64,000 nt of DNA from Nephromyces sp. MM_2019 (taxonomy: Eukaryota; Apicomplexa; Aconoidasida; Nephromycida), in assembly GCA_015657535.1 (NCBI GenBank), contig JADHZB010001894.1:12674-76673 (forward strand). The letters are read 5' to 3'. Below are positions 12,775 to 23,978 of this stretch, piece after piece (within the stretch, counting starts at the first letter, position 1; the number at the start of each line of letters is the position of its first letter). The notes under the pieces were generated by a model, which saw only the letters and a program-made list of their open reading frames with translations, did no database searches and was not told where the DNA came from. The position numbers were made by a program, and so were the translations under genes.

Positions 12775-15700
12775 CTATATTGGTTCTTCCTTGTAAATGA
12801 AATTAAGCACCTTATGAGGCGCATATATAATATTCATGAGCTGCTTTCCTGCGTTGCTCATGTTATTCATACAATGCAGTATTCGTGCATTAGAGTAGGC
12901 CGCGCGTATAGCGTCCTCTTTGGAAGCTCCTGATGGTACCTCCACTATCCCGCGAAATTTGTTGTTGATTCGCACTGTCACCTTGGTAGTTGCTGAGGAT
13001 CTTTGAACTTCGGAAGGTACTTCCGGCCAGTTCTCATTGCCTAGCAAGGCATGGCCTGTCCACGTAGTCGTGGCGTTGCCCAATTCTTTAGCGTTTTCAA
13101 GCGACCGTTGCCACAGCTCCTCCGTGATGTGAGGCGCAAAGGGATGCAACATCTTGAGCAGCCCAGTTTGAATTTCCATCGTAAACTCTTCCTTGTGGCT
13201 GTTGATAGTGTTCACGAATTCCATTAGTGCAGCTATCGCCACATTGAATGATGCTGTCTCAATCCCCCGGGATATCTTGCTAATCAGTTCGTGGTATGCC
13301 TTTGCTATTGGTGGGCCTGTGCTTTCAGTATTGGTTGTTCTTGTGGTAGAAGCGGGTAGTTGCGTAGGCATGGAGTCTCTGCCGCTCTGGCCAAGCGGAG
13401 TATTGTACAGGCGCCATACCTTGTTCAAAAAGCGTACTGCTCCACTGATTCTCTCAGTACTCCAGGTCGATACCGAGGTAAACGGCCCCATAAAAAGTAG
13501 GTGCACCCGTAGGGCGTCAGCTCCGTAGTTATTGATAATGCTCATTGGGTCTACCACGTTTCCGCGTGATTTCGACATTTTCTCGGCCACAGTAATCAAT
13601 TTAATGGCTCCGTTTTCTGTAGAGTTACCCCATTCTTGGGGAAGGTACCACCACTCGTTTCCCTTGCAAAACACACCCTCCTTGTGCTCTATTGGCTTCG
13701 CGACTATTCCTCTTCCGGTAGCAATGTCTGTTCCTATTACGACGTCAGAGCGCGCAGGTAAGCCATCGCTGGAGTTTTTTGGTGACGCTGATGCCGCCAT
13801 CTTCTGCAGGGCTCTGTGATCTATCGAAATATTCCCAGTAGCCGGCGAGTTATCATCAACCATGAGGGGTATAAAGAGCTTGATTTCTGGGCCCAAGAGT
13901 ATTCCGGGGTTAAGCAGCTTTTGGAAAGGCTCTGGGGCCTCCGTTAGACCAGCATCCTGCAGGACTTTATGCCAAAATCGCGCGTACAGTAAGTGAAGGA
14001 CCGCGTGCTCGGCCCCTCCAACGTAGAGATCAACAGGTAGCCATCGCTTTAAAAGGGAAGGGGCCGCGAAAGCTTTGTGATTATGGGGATCCGTAAATCT
14101 CATATAGTACCAACACGAGCCTGCCCATTGAGGCATGGTGAATGCCTCTTGTTCGACTAGCCTCCCATTAAACATAAACTTGCGCGGCCCTCCCGGGTTG
14201 GTCTCACTGGCCTGGGATGGCATGTTTGACTGCGTGGAATCTTTAAAACCTATGCAAAACACGGAATGTAGAGTGTGGGGGGGATAGATATTTCAGTCAT
14301 TCAGCAAAGCTTGAATAGTACCCACGACCTAGTACAGAGCTTGCAAGTATTTCTTAAAGCAATGATGCTCTTTACCTATAAAGATGAAGCGCCAGAGGGT
14401 AGGTCTGATGCAGTGATGGGCAGTAGCAGTGAACTTTGTTTACGATGATACAATTATCTCTTGTGTGAGACAGCGAAACTGCTGACTTGAAGGCAGCTAG
14501 GAACTACCTAATACCCTTAAATATGCAGGTTAAACAGCTATACCACTGTATGCTCGTATCCGCCTTAAGCTATTCGACAACCGACCAATATCTGAAGCAA
14601 GGTTGTGTAGTAGTATGGAGAATATATTACCCCAAGCAGACGGCGTAGTAAGGATGGTATGATGATATACGTGATATATCGCTAAGCCTTTGCACCAAAA
14701 TTGGCGTTTAGCACCACATGATATTTTTGATCATTTCGCACTTTTGGCTTTATTAAGTGTGTATTTAACATAAGGGTATATACAAAGCAGACACAAGTGA
14801 GTTTACCAATATGTTCTGTATTAGCATTGGGGCTAAGATATTAGATAGCTACGCAAACTTTTTCAACTGTGCAAAAATACTCCCAAACACGACAGGCTAC
14901 TTTAGAAATTAAAGCTTGTGCGTGAGTGCTACAAGGAATGCAGCAGATCTTGGCATGTCATACTCACTAGGCAGGGGAATAGGAAGCCATTCTTCAGGTA
15001 ACATGATGATCTCATCTGACCCTTCTACTTTGGCAAGCGGGAAAGGCTCCCCCCAATAACGCTGCCTGCTGAAGATCCAGTCCTTCAGCTTGTATCCAGA
15101 ACATTCGGTAACACGAGTAAGAGACCTTAGTTTAGAGAGCACAGTAAACCGATCGTTCGAAACTGGCTCAGTACTTTTCATCCCATCTAACGAGTTCCGG
15201 CAGCTGACCAGATATATTTCGAGGTTTTCAACGTTATGAGACATGCTTGCGTTATTGCCATAGCCCTTCAAGTCTCCCTCCAGAGCAATATCAAGACAAA
15301 AGTTCGGCCCAGGCAACTGGTCATTTGATCTCTTCTCCACTAAGGTAGTGGGGGAATCATTACATGATAAATCGTAATACTCTCTATTACGTTCAGAAGG
15401 TTGGCCAAACGATGTCCCTTTGGAATTGGTGGCACTGAAATTACATTCGACCAATGATTCGTGAGATTGTGCTGTCTTTTCTCTACCTTTATTAACCTTA
15501 CTAGAAGTCTGCATAAAGCCAGTCACACAAGAACCTTCATCTTCACGGCACGAGGCGTTATGGCGGCAAACAATTATGGGTGCTTGCTTCCCACTTATCG
15601 GGTTCAACGCATACGCACCTGTGAAAACACCAAATATAAGATTTTGGGAATTTTGCTTTCCGTATCGTTTAATAAATGCTGTTTCTAGATCATTAGTGCC

Positions 15701-18700
15701 TTCAAGTTGCAAAAAAGCGTTTATGGCCCCCATCCTTTCCTTGGATACAATTTTTTTTATCAATACAGAGTCTGGAGACATCAATATCGCTGTGAAATTA
15801 GCAATATCAGACACTCTTTCCGTGAAAACAGAGAGCGTCGATGGCACGCCTTGGATATCGCTTGGAGGAGAAGTTTCCAAATTTGTATACGTTTCCGCAG
15901 AAGGGAAGGCATCAGGCAATACACGAACTTCAAAGCTTACACCATCTCGCTTGCCAATCCAATTTCTTTGCATCTCTTTGACGCTCTCTGGCCAGTCCAC
16001 TAAGTCGAGGTCTTCAAGTAGTCTATCAGCATACGAAGTAATCTTCAACATCCACTGATTCATGTACTTCCTGTATACAGGATGCCCTCCTCTTTCTGAG
16101 ATTCCATCTATGACTTCTTCATTTGATAAAACTGTTCCTTAAAAACCATAAAAAGGTCTGTGTGTCTATTGCAAAAGCTATGGAAAAATTAATGCAGCTA
16201 ACTTGCGTTGATAACCAAAGAAATTTCAAATAAAAGGTGAACTTGCAATATAGAAGCGAACGTTTGCAGCTTAGAACTCTATTGCAGCAAAGTAAAGGAT
16301 TAGCAACAGGCAGCAGTCGTGCACTCACACAATTGCGTGGTATAAAATTTGCTCAGTTACATCACTTTTATGCGTTGGACTAGATAGTACAGGCTACGTT
16401 TGTGAAACAGAAGCTTGCACTAGGAATTTTTGTTTAATATTTTTAATAGTCCAATTGCATACTCCAAGAAATAGTCTAAATCGCATACGCACACACACAT
16501 ATGTGTGTACAGGTCTAGAATACAGCTCACACACGATAAAAGAGTGGCAAGTTTCTTGCCCTTAAAACGCTGGAACGTAAGCTTCAAGTGGTTTTTGGGT
16601 AAAATTGGTATGGTAACGTAAGCCGAAAGGTCAGTGAACTTGCTATGAAATATAATGCGGCATCAACGATACGCCATTGTCACTTTCCAACAATATCACA
16701 CCGAGTAAAAACTTTGAGGCGTGGAGGACCTTTGTTAGATTATAATATTAACGGAACATTGCCGGGTATTGATTCAATGAAGAAAAAAGCTTTAAAGCTA
16801 CTTCGACACGATTTTTATTGCCCACCATAATTTAGTTTATGGGCTTGAATGTAAAAAAGTGCCATAATTAGCAGAGAAATCGTTAATTTTTTGGTTTCAA
16901 ATTCATGATTTTTTCGATACAAAACGTGGATGTATATGAGAGAAATTTCTTGTTTTGTGAAAAAGAAAGAGAGCAAGAGTAAAAGGCATCTTCTGCTAAT
17001 ACTAAAAAAAACTACATTTTTGGCCAAAAACTTAGTTTAATTGGAATGAGATTCCCCTACACCTACACAGAAAATTAACTAGGTTTACGATGATTCATTT
17101 TGGACACAAAATCATTAGTTTTATGCGTGCTCAGCCATATGCACCTTCTCAGATCGCAAGGCGTCAAAATTCTATAATATCTAATTAAAGGTTCAATCTG
17201 TGCATTTTGTAACTAAAAAAATCCAATCGTAAAGGAATCTGGGAAAAGAGCAGCTCAGCCAAAGTATAGTGCAAAATCAACAGTTTATATGGAAACTTCA
17301 AACTTAGCCTTAATTTTGAGGCGCACCCATCCCTTCAATCATCAAGGAAAACAAGGCATGAAAAAGAAGCTACACATGCACATATCACAGTGATTCTATT
17401 CAATAGCGGAATAAAAAAAGCTCTGTTTTCGTTGTCATAAATCTTTAACTCTTTACTTTGAAGCTACGAAAAAGCTTCTTCTGGTATTCTTAAATTACAG
17501 CGTAGGTAACGTAGGCATTGAAAACTACCAAGGTGACATGAAATAAAAAAACTTCTCGGAGCTTTATTCTCGGTGTTCAGATCTTTTAGAAGCAGCAAGA
17601 TCTGCAATAACTTTCTGGCGTCACAAGGCAAGCGAACATGTAAGAAGCATGTAGGCAGAAGCTAATCTTCCAGAAAAAATCATCTTTTTTTTTACTAAGA
17701 TATATATTTATTTCGGCTTTCATGCCTCTTTAGAAACTTGAGCTGAAGGTTTCTCATGTCTCTCTAAAGTTACATACTGATTATATAATAGATTCCTCCC
17801 TAGTCTAAATAAAATGGCAGAAAAAAAGACCAAAATGCTCTACTTACCCAATGCTGGGCACCAGTAAACTGGCTTTTCAGCCTTGTATACAAGATTTCGT
17901 TTAAATAACTTCAAGAAAATTGACTGAGTCCACCTATAATAAGAGGGATCAGATGTGTTTATTTCCCTACTCCAATCGTAAGAAAATCCCATACGCTTGA
18001 GCTGGAAACGAAATGCGTCTATATTCTCTTTCGAGGTGATTCTAGGGTCTTTTCCTGTCTTCATGGCATATTGCTCAGCTGGGAGCCCAAAAGCATCCCA
18101 GCCCATAGGATGCAGAACCTCAAAACCTTTCATACGTTTGAATCTAGCAACTACATCTGAACCAGCATATCCCTTGCAGTGGCCAACATGCAATCCTTCA
18201 AGCAAAAAAAAGGGCAGGCATATCCGAGTCATGTAACCCTTAGGAGGGAAGTATTAGAAACTAGTAATATATAAAAGCAGATAAATATCATGCAATATTG
18301 ACTAAATTCGCAAAAATACGATGAAGATGGGGAACAAGCATTGCTGTGTGTGCGGTACAGCCAAAAGGTTAACAATTTTCTTTGAAAATTCTATCAAGGA
18401 GGGCAGAAGGTGGCTGGATGAAGTGTTTAAAAAAGCATCTTAAAGATATAAAATGCAAAAGATACCTAGGTAAGGCTATATAATGGCTTACAAAATTGGT
18501 GATATTTTATTTTCTGAATTATGACGAGGCTAATCTATGAATGCGGAATGACTTTTTTGGATAACAATGCAGTAGAGGCATCATGAGTTCGCTCTAGCAT
18601 CACATTGGGATGAGAAGGATACATTGAGGCTCGCTCTTTCAATTAGATGCAAGAAATAAAGCAGCGAAAGAAAAATTCAGCACCTCGAAACTCAGTCAAA

Positions 18701-20073
18701 GTGGCTCAAGAGTCGTTAAATATAATAAAGTTGCAGAGGCGAATCACTACTTTTCATACTTTTCCTCTCAAGTTTGTAGAAACGCAAATCAGCCAAAAAA
18801 TTAAAATTAACAAACATGCCGTTCATCTCGTAAATAACACATTCATTATAAAAAAAAAGCGTTTAGATATTTCAGACTTTGCACAGCAATTTTTTTTTCT
18901 CCCCGGAGGCATCATAATGCATACGTTAGCATGATAGTGCTCATCAGTCACTATAAATGATGGAATTCTTGGCCAATTAAAAAAATTTCACGTAAAATTG
19001 TACGAGCATTCGCTAGTCATTGAAGTAGAGCTAAAAAATTAGGTATAATAATAAACAACCTACCACAAATCAATAAAAATTAAGTGAATAAGTACTGCTT
19101 GCGCATAAAAAAACTCGGTGATCTGGCCGCAGCCCTACAGTACAAATTTGTCTCCCGCAGTTCTACGAAAGTTTCGCATAAAGTTGAATTCACAGAAAAA
19201 ATTCATTTTAAATATTTAGAGCTGTTGGACCATCATGCTTTCCGCCTCCTGGAAACGTGATGTATATTCACAGTCTAGAAAAAAAACACTCATTCAAAGC
19301 TATGCATGTATAGTCACTCATTTGGGTTTTATTAAGGGAAGCAATAACAGGTACCAAATATTTCAGTAGAAAATTCAGGTTGTTTACTAGCGAGCGCAGT
19401 TAGGGTATAAATAATATACTGAACGGAGTCATTTCACAAAAATAAGATGAGCAGCGCGTCCGCCTTGACATCGCTCATATTATATACCGTTTGCTGAGGG
19501 ATATGGGAACATATCTAAAATGTAGTACTTCGGCTTCTGGTTGTGAGCACATGATGCTGCGAGGTTTTCGGAAGGTTGAGCATCAACAACTTTATGAGCT
19601 GCTTCCTGCTCCCATATATTTTGCCACTTAGCTTCAATCTCTGAGAAGGGGAAATTGACGAATTCATTTGCCATTGCATCAGGTGCAATGTTTTGATCAC
19701 CAGACGAACAAAGATCCCTGCCCTGCTCCCCCTGTTGAGAGTGAGGAGGATCCGTAAGACCTGGAAAAAGCTTCAGAGGCTTGAAGCTCGCTTTTCTATT
19801 GGCCTTGCTATTTTGAGTAACATTTTCAAATGAATAGTTCCCCGCAAGCTTATCTCGACTTAGCCTCAATAACATCATCTTCATAGAATGCCGAGGGAGC
19901 CGCCTTACATCGGTAAGGAGAAACATCAGAAAGCTTTGTCTGTCGCATATTTGATGGCTTGCATACCCTGAGTGTCCATCGGTACCCATAGTAAAGGCTG
20001 AATTTACCATACTCAGCGACATGAGAAGCATAATATAAGGTAAAAGGGTTGCAAATATCTTGATACTCAACAT
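12775..20073 (-). CDS. bacterial-type leucyl-tRNA synthetase, probably apicoplast-targeted, four exons, 1192 aa
   Basis: Exons in transcript order: 20073-19488, 18195-17848, 16137-14968, 14249-12775. Every junction is phase 1 and the total is 1193 codons with stop. The class I HIGH motif is LHVGH (197-201), rebuilt exactly across intron 1 after [51 protein letters not shown] and [11 protein letters not shown] follow. KMSKS is at 925-929, and the bacterial-type C-terminal domain (VRINNKFRG, near the end) closes the protein. It charges tRNA-Leu. The N-terminal extension of about 150 residues starts with a hydrophobic signal-like stretch ([20 protein letters not shown]) then a basic region, the bipartite form used for apicoplast import; mitochondrial or dual targeting is possible. 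It is longer than the roughly 860-residue bacterial enzymes because of this leader and low-complexity inserts in the CP1 region. The CP1 editing motifs look lost (see findings). Confidence 0.95.
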
Positions 20074-22394
20074 ACCGTGGCTCCAGACATGCTAATGGAT
20101 ATATGATACTGGGGTTGAATCAACCGGTAAGGGTGTGTAGGCTCAGCGATACAACACTACATAACCACCATGGATGAAGCCGGAGGCAACTTGCCTTAAA
20201 TCCTCCACATTATGAAATGGTTAATCACGACATATACACCTTAAGACCATTCTGGAGGACTTGTGTTGAAGGTTTTATCGCCCACATCACTATGAATTTC
20301 TCCGTGGAATGTGGGTTGTGTTACAAACCCTCACCCAAAATTCGACAACCTCACCCTTAATCAATCCTTTACGATGAAATGAAAATCATCTTGTTCGTTC
20401 TGTAGTCATCGTTAGCACACGTAGTACAGCAGCAAAGGGTTACAGAGTCATCTCGAAGGAAATGTTGCACTAGAGGGAAAATTGGAGACAAAAATGAGGC
20501 ACCCAGTCGTGAATCCAACGGAAGAGTGAGAGGAACTAGATAACTATTTGGACAAGCATTGAGTAGAAGCCTTATGAAATAACAGAGTAATCAAAGAAGA
20601 GGGAAATTTCGATGAGACCGTACATTTTACCGCGAGGATGTCAGGTCTCACGGCTGCCCCATACGAGTGCGCGGTATTTTTATAAAAAATTGGGCAAATT
20701 CTTTTGGCAGTGGTATTGTCACCCATCGCTAATGAAGTAAAGATGAAATAGAGCTCTTTGTAATACTACAGCTGCTTCGTGCAGAGGATCTACGCTATTA
20801 GGTGCGTATGCAATCCATTGGCCAAAAAGAGGATCACTCGTGAAAGGTCTAACCACTAAAAATAACCGCACGGCCTGCATTCTCCACCGGATTATGCAGC
20901 ATCGCCGCTTCGTTGTTATACTGGATTGAGGGATACAGTTTGAATTTATGGGTGATTTGCTTCATGCATATTTTTAGAGCCAGAAGCCTCCTTCAAAGCG
21001 CATGCGAACATGTGCAAGGATTTGTGATGCGCACTGTAGTTGAGTTTATCGTATATCCATGAGGCAAATGGGGTTTTGACTTTTTTCTACATTTCAAGTC
21101 GCATTTAACGATCATCTCTAGCCGACACATACTGATCTCATACTCATTATTCGGAGGCATGGTATGCATTTTTATACTATCTCAAAAGACAGATTCATAA
21201 TTAAGGCTTCATCAACAGTAACCATACACTACGACTTGAACCGTATCCATTCCCTGATGCTGGTGATTCAAGGGCTTGCAATCTCTAAAAACTATGCTTC
21301 ACGCCCCAGCATTCTTGCCATCTACGTTGGAATCAATGCTACTTTGCCTTTCACAATCAAGTTCCTACCCCTGGAACCAATATATTTTTGAATTCTTATG
21401 GTACTGGTGGGCGTGGCAAAGCCCTATGGGAAATGAAGTCTCAATCACAAAGGATACACAAGTGGCATGCCAACACCTTGCTCCAAGTTATACATAATAT
21501 AAGCTCGCTTGAAGCGCTTTCGCTGCGCGATAAGCCTCATAAACCAAAGTAAAACTTCCTTAAAGGAATAAGAGAGTCCCAACAATAAAAGCGCTTACAA
21601 TAGTGAGATAGAGATAGAGAAGCGAATGACACCGGATTGACCAAGAGTACCATTGATATACTCGGTGTTCCTGCTGCTTCATGGGTGATTTAAATCGCCT
21701 TGGAGGGTAGCTTGTGTCTGCGTGGGCCCACAGGCTCATGAGGAGACTGGAGCGCATCGGGGAAATTACCGTTTATAAGAACTCTGAAGTTATGCAATTC
21801 GCAGTTATCACCTTTTCGGCATTGAATTTACGATTAGATATTTTCCAGTACGCACGGCCGACTACGCCAGATAATAATAAAAACTCTTAAAATTTAAGAA
21901 GCAGCGCATTTTACGGACACGAGTATTGAATTCATTCAATTTCACCTATATATTTCGCTCTCTTCTATGATTCACTCCGCGCGGTCAGGTGGCTTTTAGA
22001 GTCGGTACCTCTTTTCGCCCCTCATATGAAGAAGGACCATGCAACCTCTATGCTTATGGTATTGTTACGTATTTTTACACCTAAAAATTTCCTGTCTATG
22101 AACATATCCTGCGTTTAAAAAAAAAGCTTCTAGCAGAACCCTAATCCCCCTTCAAAAGCCAAACTAGCATGAAAGCCTATACTATCTTTGAAAAGCTCTG
22201 AGCAGTCCACGCAGATTCCATGCTTTTTCTGGTTTTACAAAATCTCTGCTTCCAAATAAGGTTATCCAAACCAAAAAATAGAAAGGCTAAATCTTCTGCT
22301 GGGACACTGTAATATAATGAAATACCACATAAGCGCAGCAACAAATCATTCAAGCATCGCTTGAGATACCAAATTAAATGAAATAGCTCTTGCC
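20074..22394. other. intergenic, no gene recognised
   Basis: AT-rich sequence with only short open frames on both strands (for example 21164-21391 + and 21560-21757 -), none with family features or a convincing splice pattern. The first part should hold the leucyl-tRNA synthetase promoter. Confidence 0.45.
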
Positions 22395-22796
22395 TTAATG
22401 CAAATATCCGAGGATAAGAATTGACGTGGCAAACAAAGCAGCAGCATACCCGCTTAAGCTACTAAGGGCTAAAATATGCTCATGATTCCTAAAACTCTCA
22501 AACTCAGGATCTTCATCTAGAACAGATTTAAGAGTTATATCATTTACTAACATATTTTTGCTGAATACATCGTTTATTGCTTTGAATATTCCTTCGGATG
22601 TATACGTCATTCCCGCATCACTCCAAGAATTGGAGTTCCTACCTTTCTTTTGATAAATACAGGTGATAATTATAAGCCCAACCAAATCTATACCTAAAGA
22701 GAAGTCACCAAGTCTTAAAACACTTTTTACATGCCTGAAAAGCGTCAGAAGAAACGGGATAGCGCCGGATTGGATAAAACAAAAATCTGTCTTCAC
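22395..22796 (-). CDS. putative small membrane protein, 133 aa, unrecognised
   Basis: An open frame with ATG and stop, on the same strand as and about 1.2 kb downstream of the ATP synthase gamma gene. I do not recognise the family. Two hydrophobic segments are visible: LGIDLVGLIIITCIY (about residues 35-50) and GYAAALFATSILILGYL near the C-terminus. Between them is a polar, acidic stretch (LDEDPEFESFRNHEH). The composition looks coding rather than random, unlike most frames in this AT-rich area. It may instead be the last exon of a longer gene: the N-terminal 50 residues are less convincing, and an AG acceptor could lie just before the KGRNSNSW stretch. Confidence 0.35.
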   Translation of the reverse strand: MKTDFCFIQSGAIPFLLTLFRHVKSVLRLGDFSLGIDLVGLIIITCIYQKKGRNSNSWSDAGMTYTSEGIFKAINDVFSKNMLVNDITLKSVLDEDPEFESFRNHEHILALSSLSGYAAALFATSILILGYLH

Positions 22797-23978
22797 TTTT
22801 CACTACATCCGGGGGTAAAACTCTCACATACAGCGGCAAAAATCAGACCTCTTGTCATTTTTTAAACAGCCAGATATAAAGCGAACCGGTAGTCCAACAT
22901 TCTTGCTAGCACCACTATGAATATGGCTTCCCAGTTTATACCCTCCCTAGAGTTTTAAATAAGCGATATCGTGACACTATATACCAACTAGAAAATCTGT
23001 CTGAGTAGCAACAAGCAGGAGTAACTACGGTAGACCGACAATTAAGAAGCAGCTTAAGTTCCGCATCGGCGCCAAAAATCGCATGTAAAGCAGATACGAT
23101 CTACGTGACACCAGGGCTTTTTTTTTCGGATAAGATTTGGGGAATTTCACGACAAAAGTATTCCGGCAACAACCTAATTTTTTCAAGTAAATGCGAATCA
23201 ACAAAATAATGTGGTAGCTGCTAGATTCACCCAATAAGATGTTGATTATTGCAAAGGTACCTCGAACTCTATTGCTTTTTGTAATTAAAAAAAAACCGAA
23301 CTTCAAGCTGCTACTCCGTCATTTATGCAAAAAAAATTGCCAGATTTCACCTGGCATACACTTCAAACCTAATTTGATGCCACCACAGTGTTCCAGTAGT
23401 CGCGGTAAAACCCGAATCTTCTCGCAATCACGCCCCTTTCACCCCCCATTTACCCCCAAGTGTGAAAATCTCCCGGCACGGGTAGTTTCACTCTTCACAG
23501 CGCTATGTACAAGATGACTTCCCATGAGAGGTTTCTATTATGTGTCTCTTCTTGTCGGCCGAATAACCTGAAAAAATAGAGGCCAACACAGAAATCAAGC
23601 TTTATCCTATACAAAATTCAAAGTAGCACAATTCCAAACAAAAAAATGCTTGAAAAAACTATATAATTCTGATCAAATATAGAATAGACAGCGTCTGTTC
23701 AATGTATCATGCCATACCAAATTCCAAGTTATAGATATTTTGTACTAAAAAAATGCTCAAATTTTAAAAAAGTAGGTCACATACATTAAGGCATCGCATC
23801 AAAAGTTTATAGATCACGAACAAGGCCGAAAAAAGGTATTGGTAGCACAATAAGAGCTCATACTAAATCAGTTTCCAAAAAAAATCATTTTGTAATGGCA
23901 AAGAGAAAAAGGGTGCTGTTTTCCAGGGGAACCAACCATTTTAGTAACTCAAAAGAGATATGATTCCGTCTCATTCAC
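22797..23978. other. intergenic, no gene recognised
   Basis: AT-rich spacer downstream of the ATP synthase gamma stop codon, probably including its 3' UTR. Open frames at 23025-23306 (-) and 23239-23517 (+) overlap on opposite strands and have no recognisable content. Confidence 0.45.

Noticed and set aside
13193..13819. Plus-strand frames inside the leucyl-tRNA synthetase exon
   Set aside because: Antisense shadows of the coding exon.
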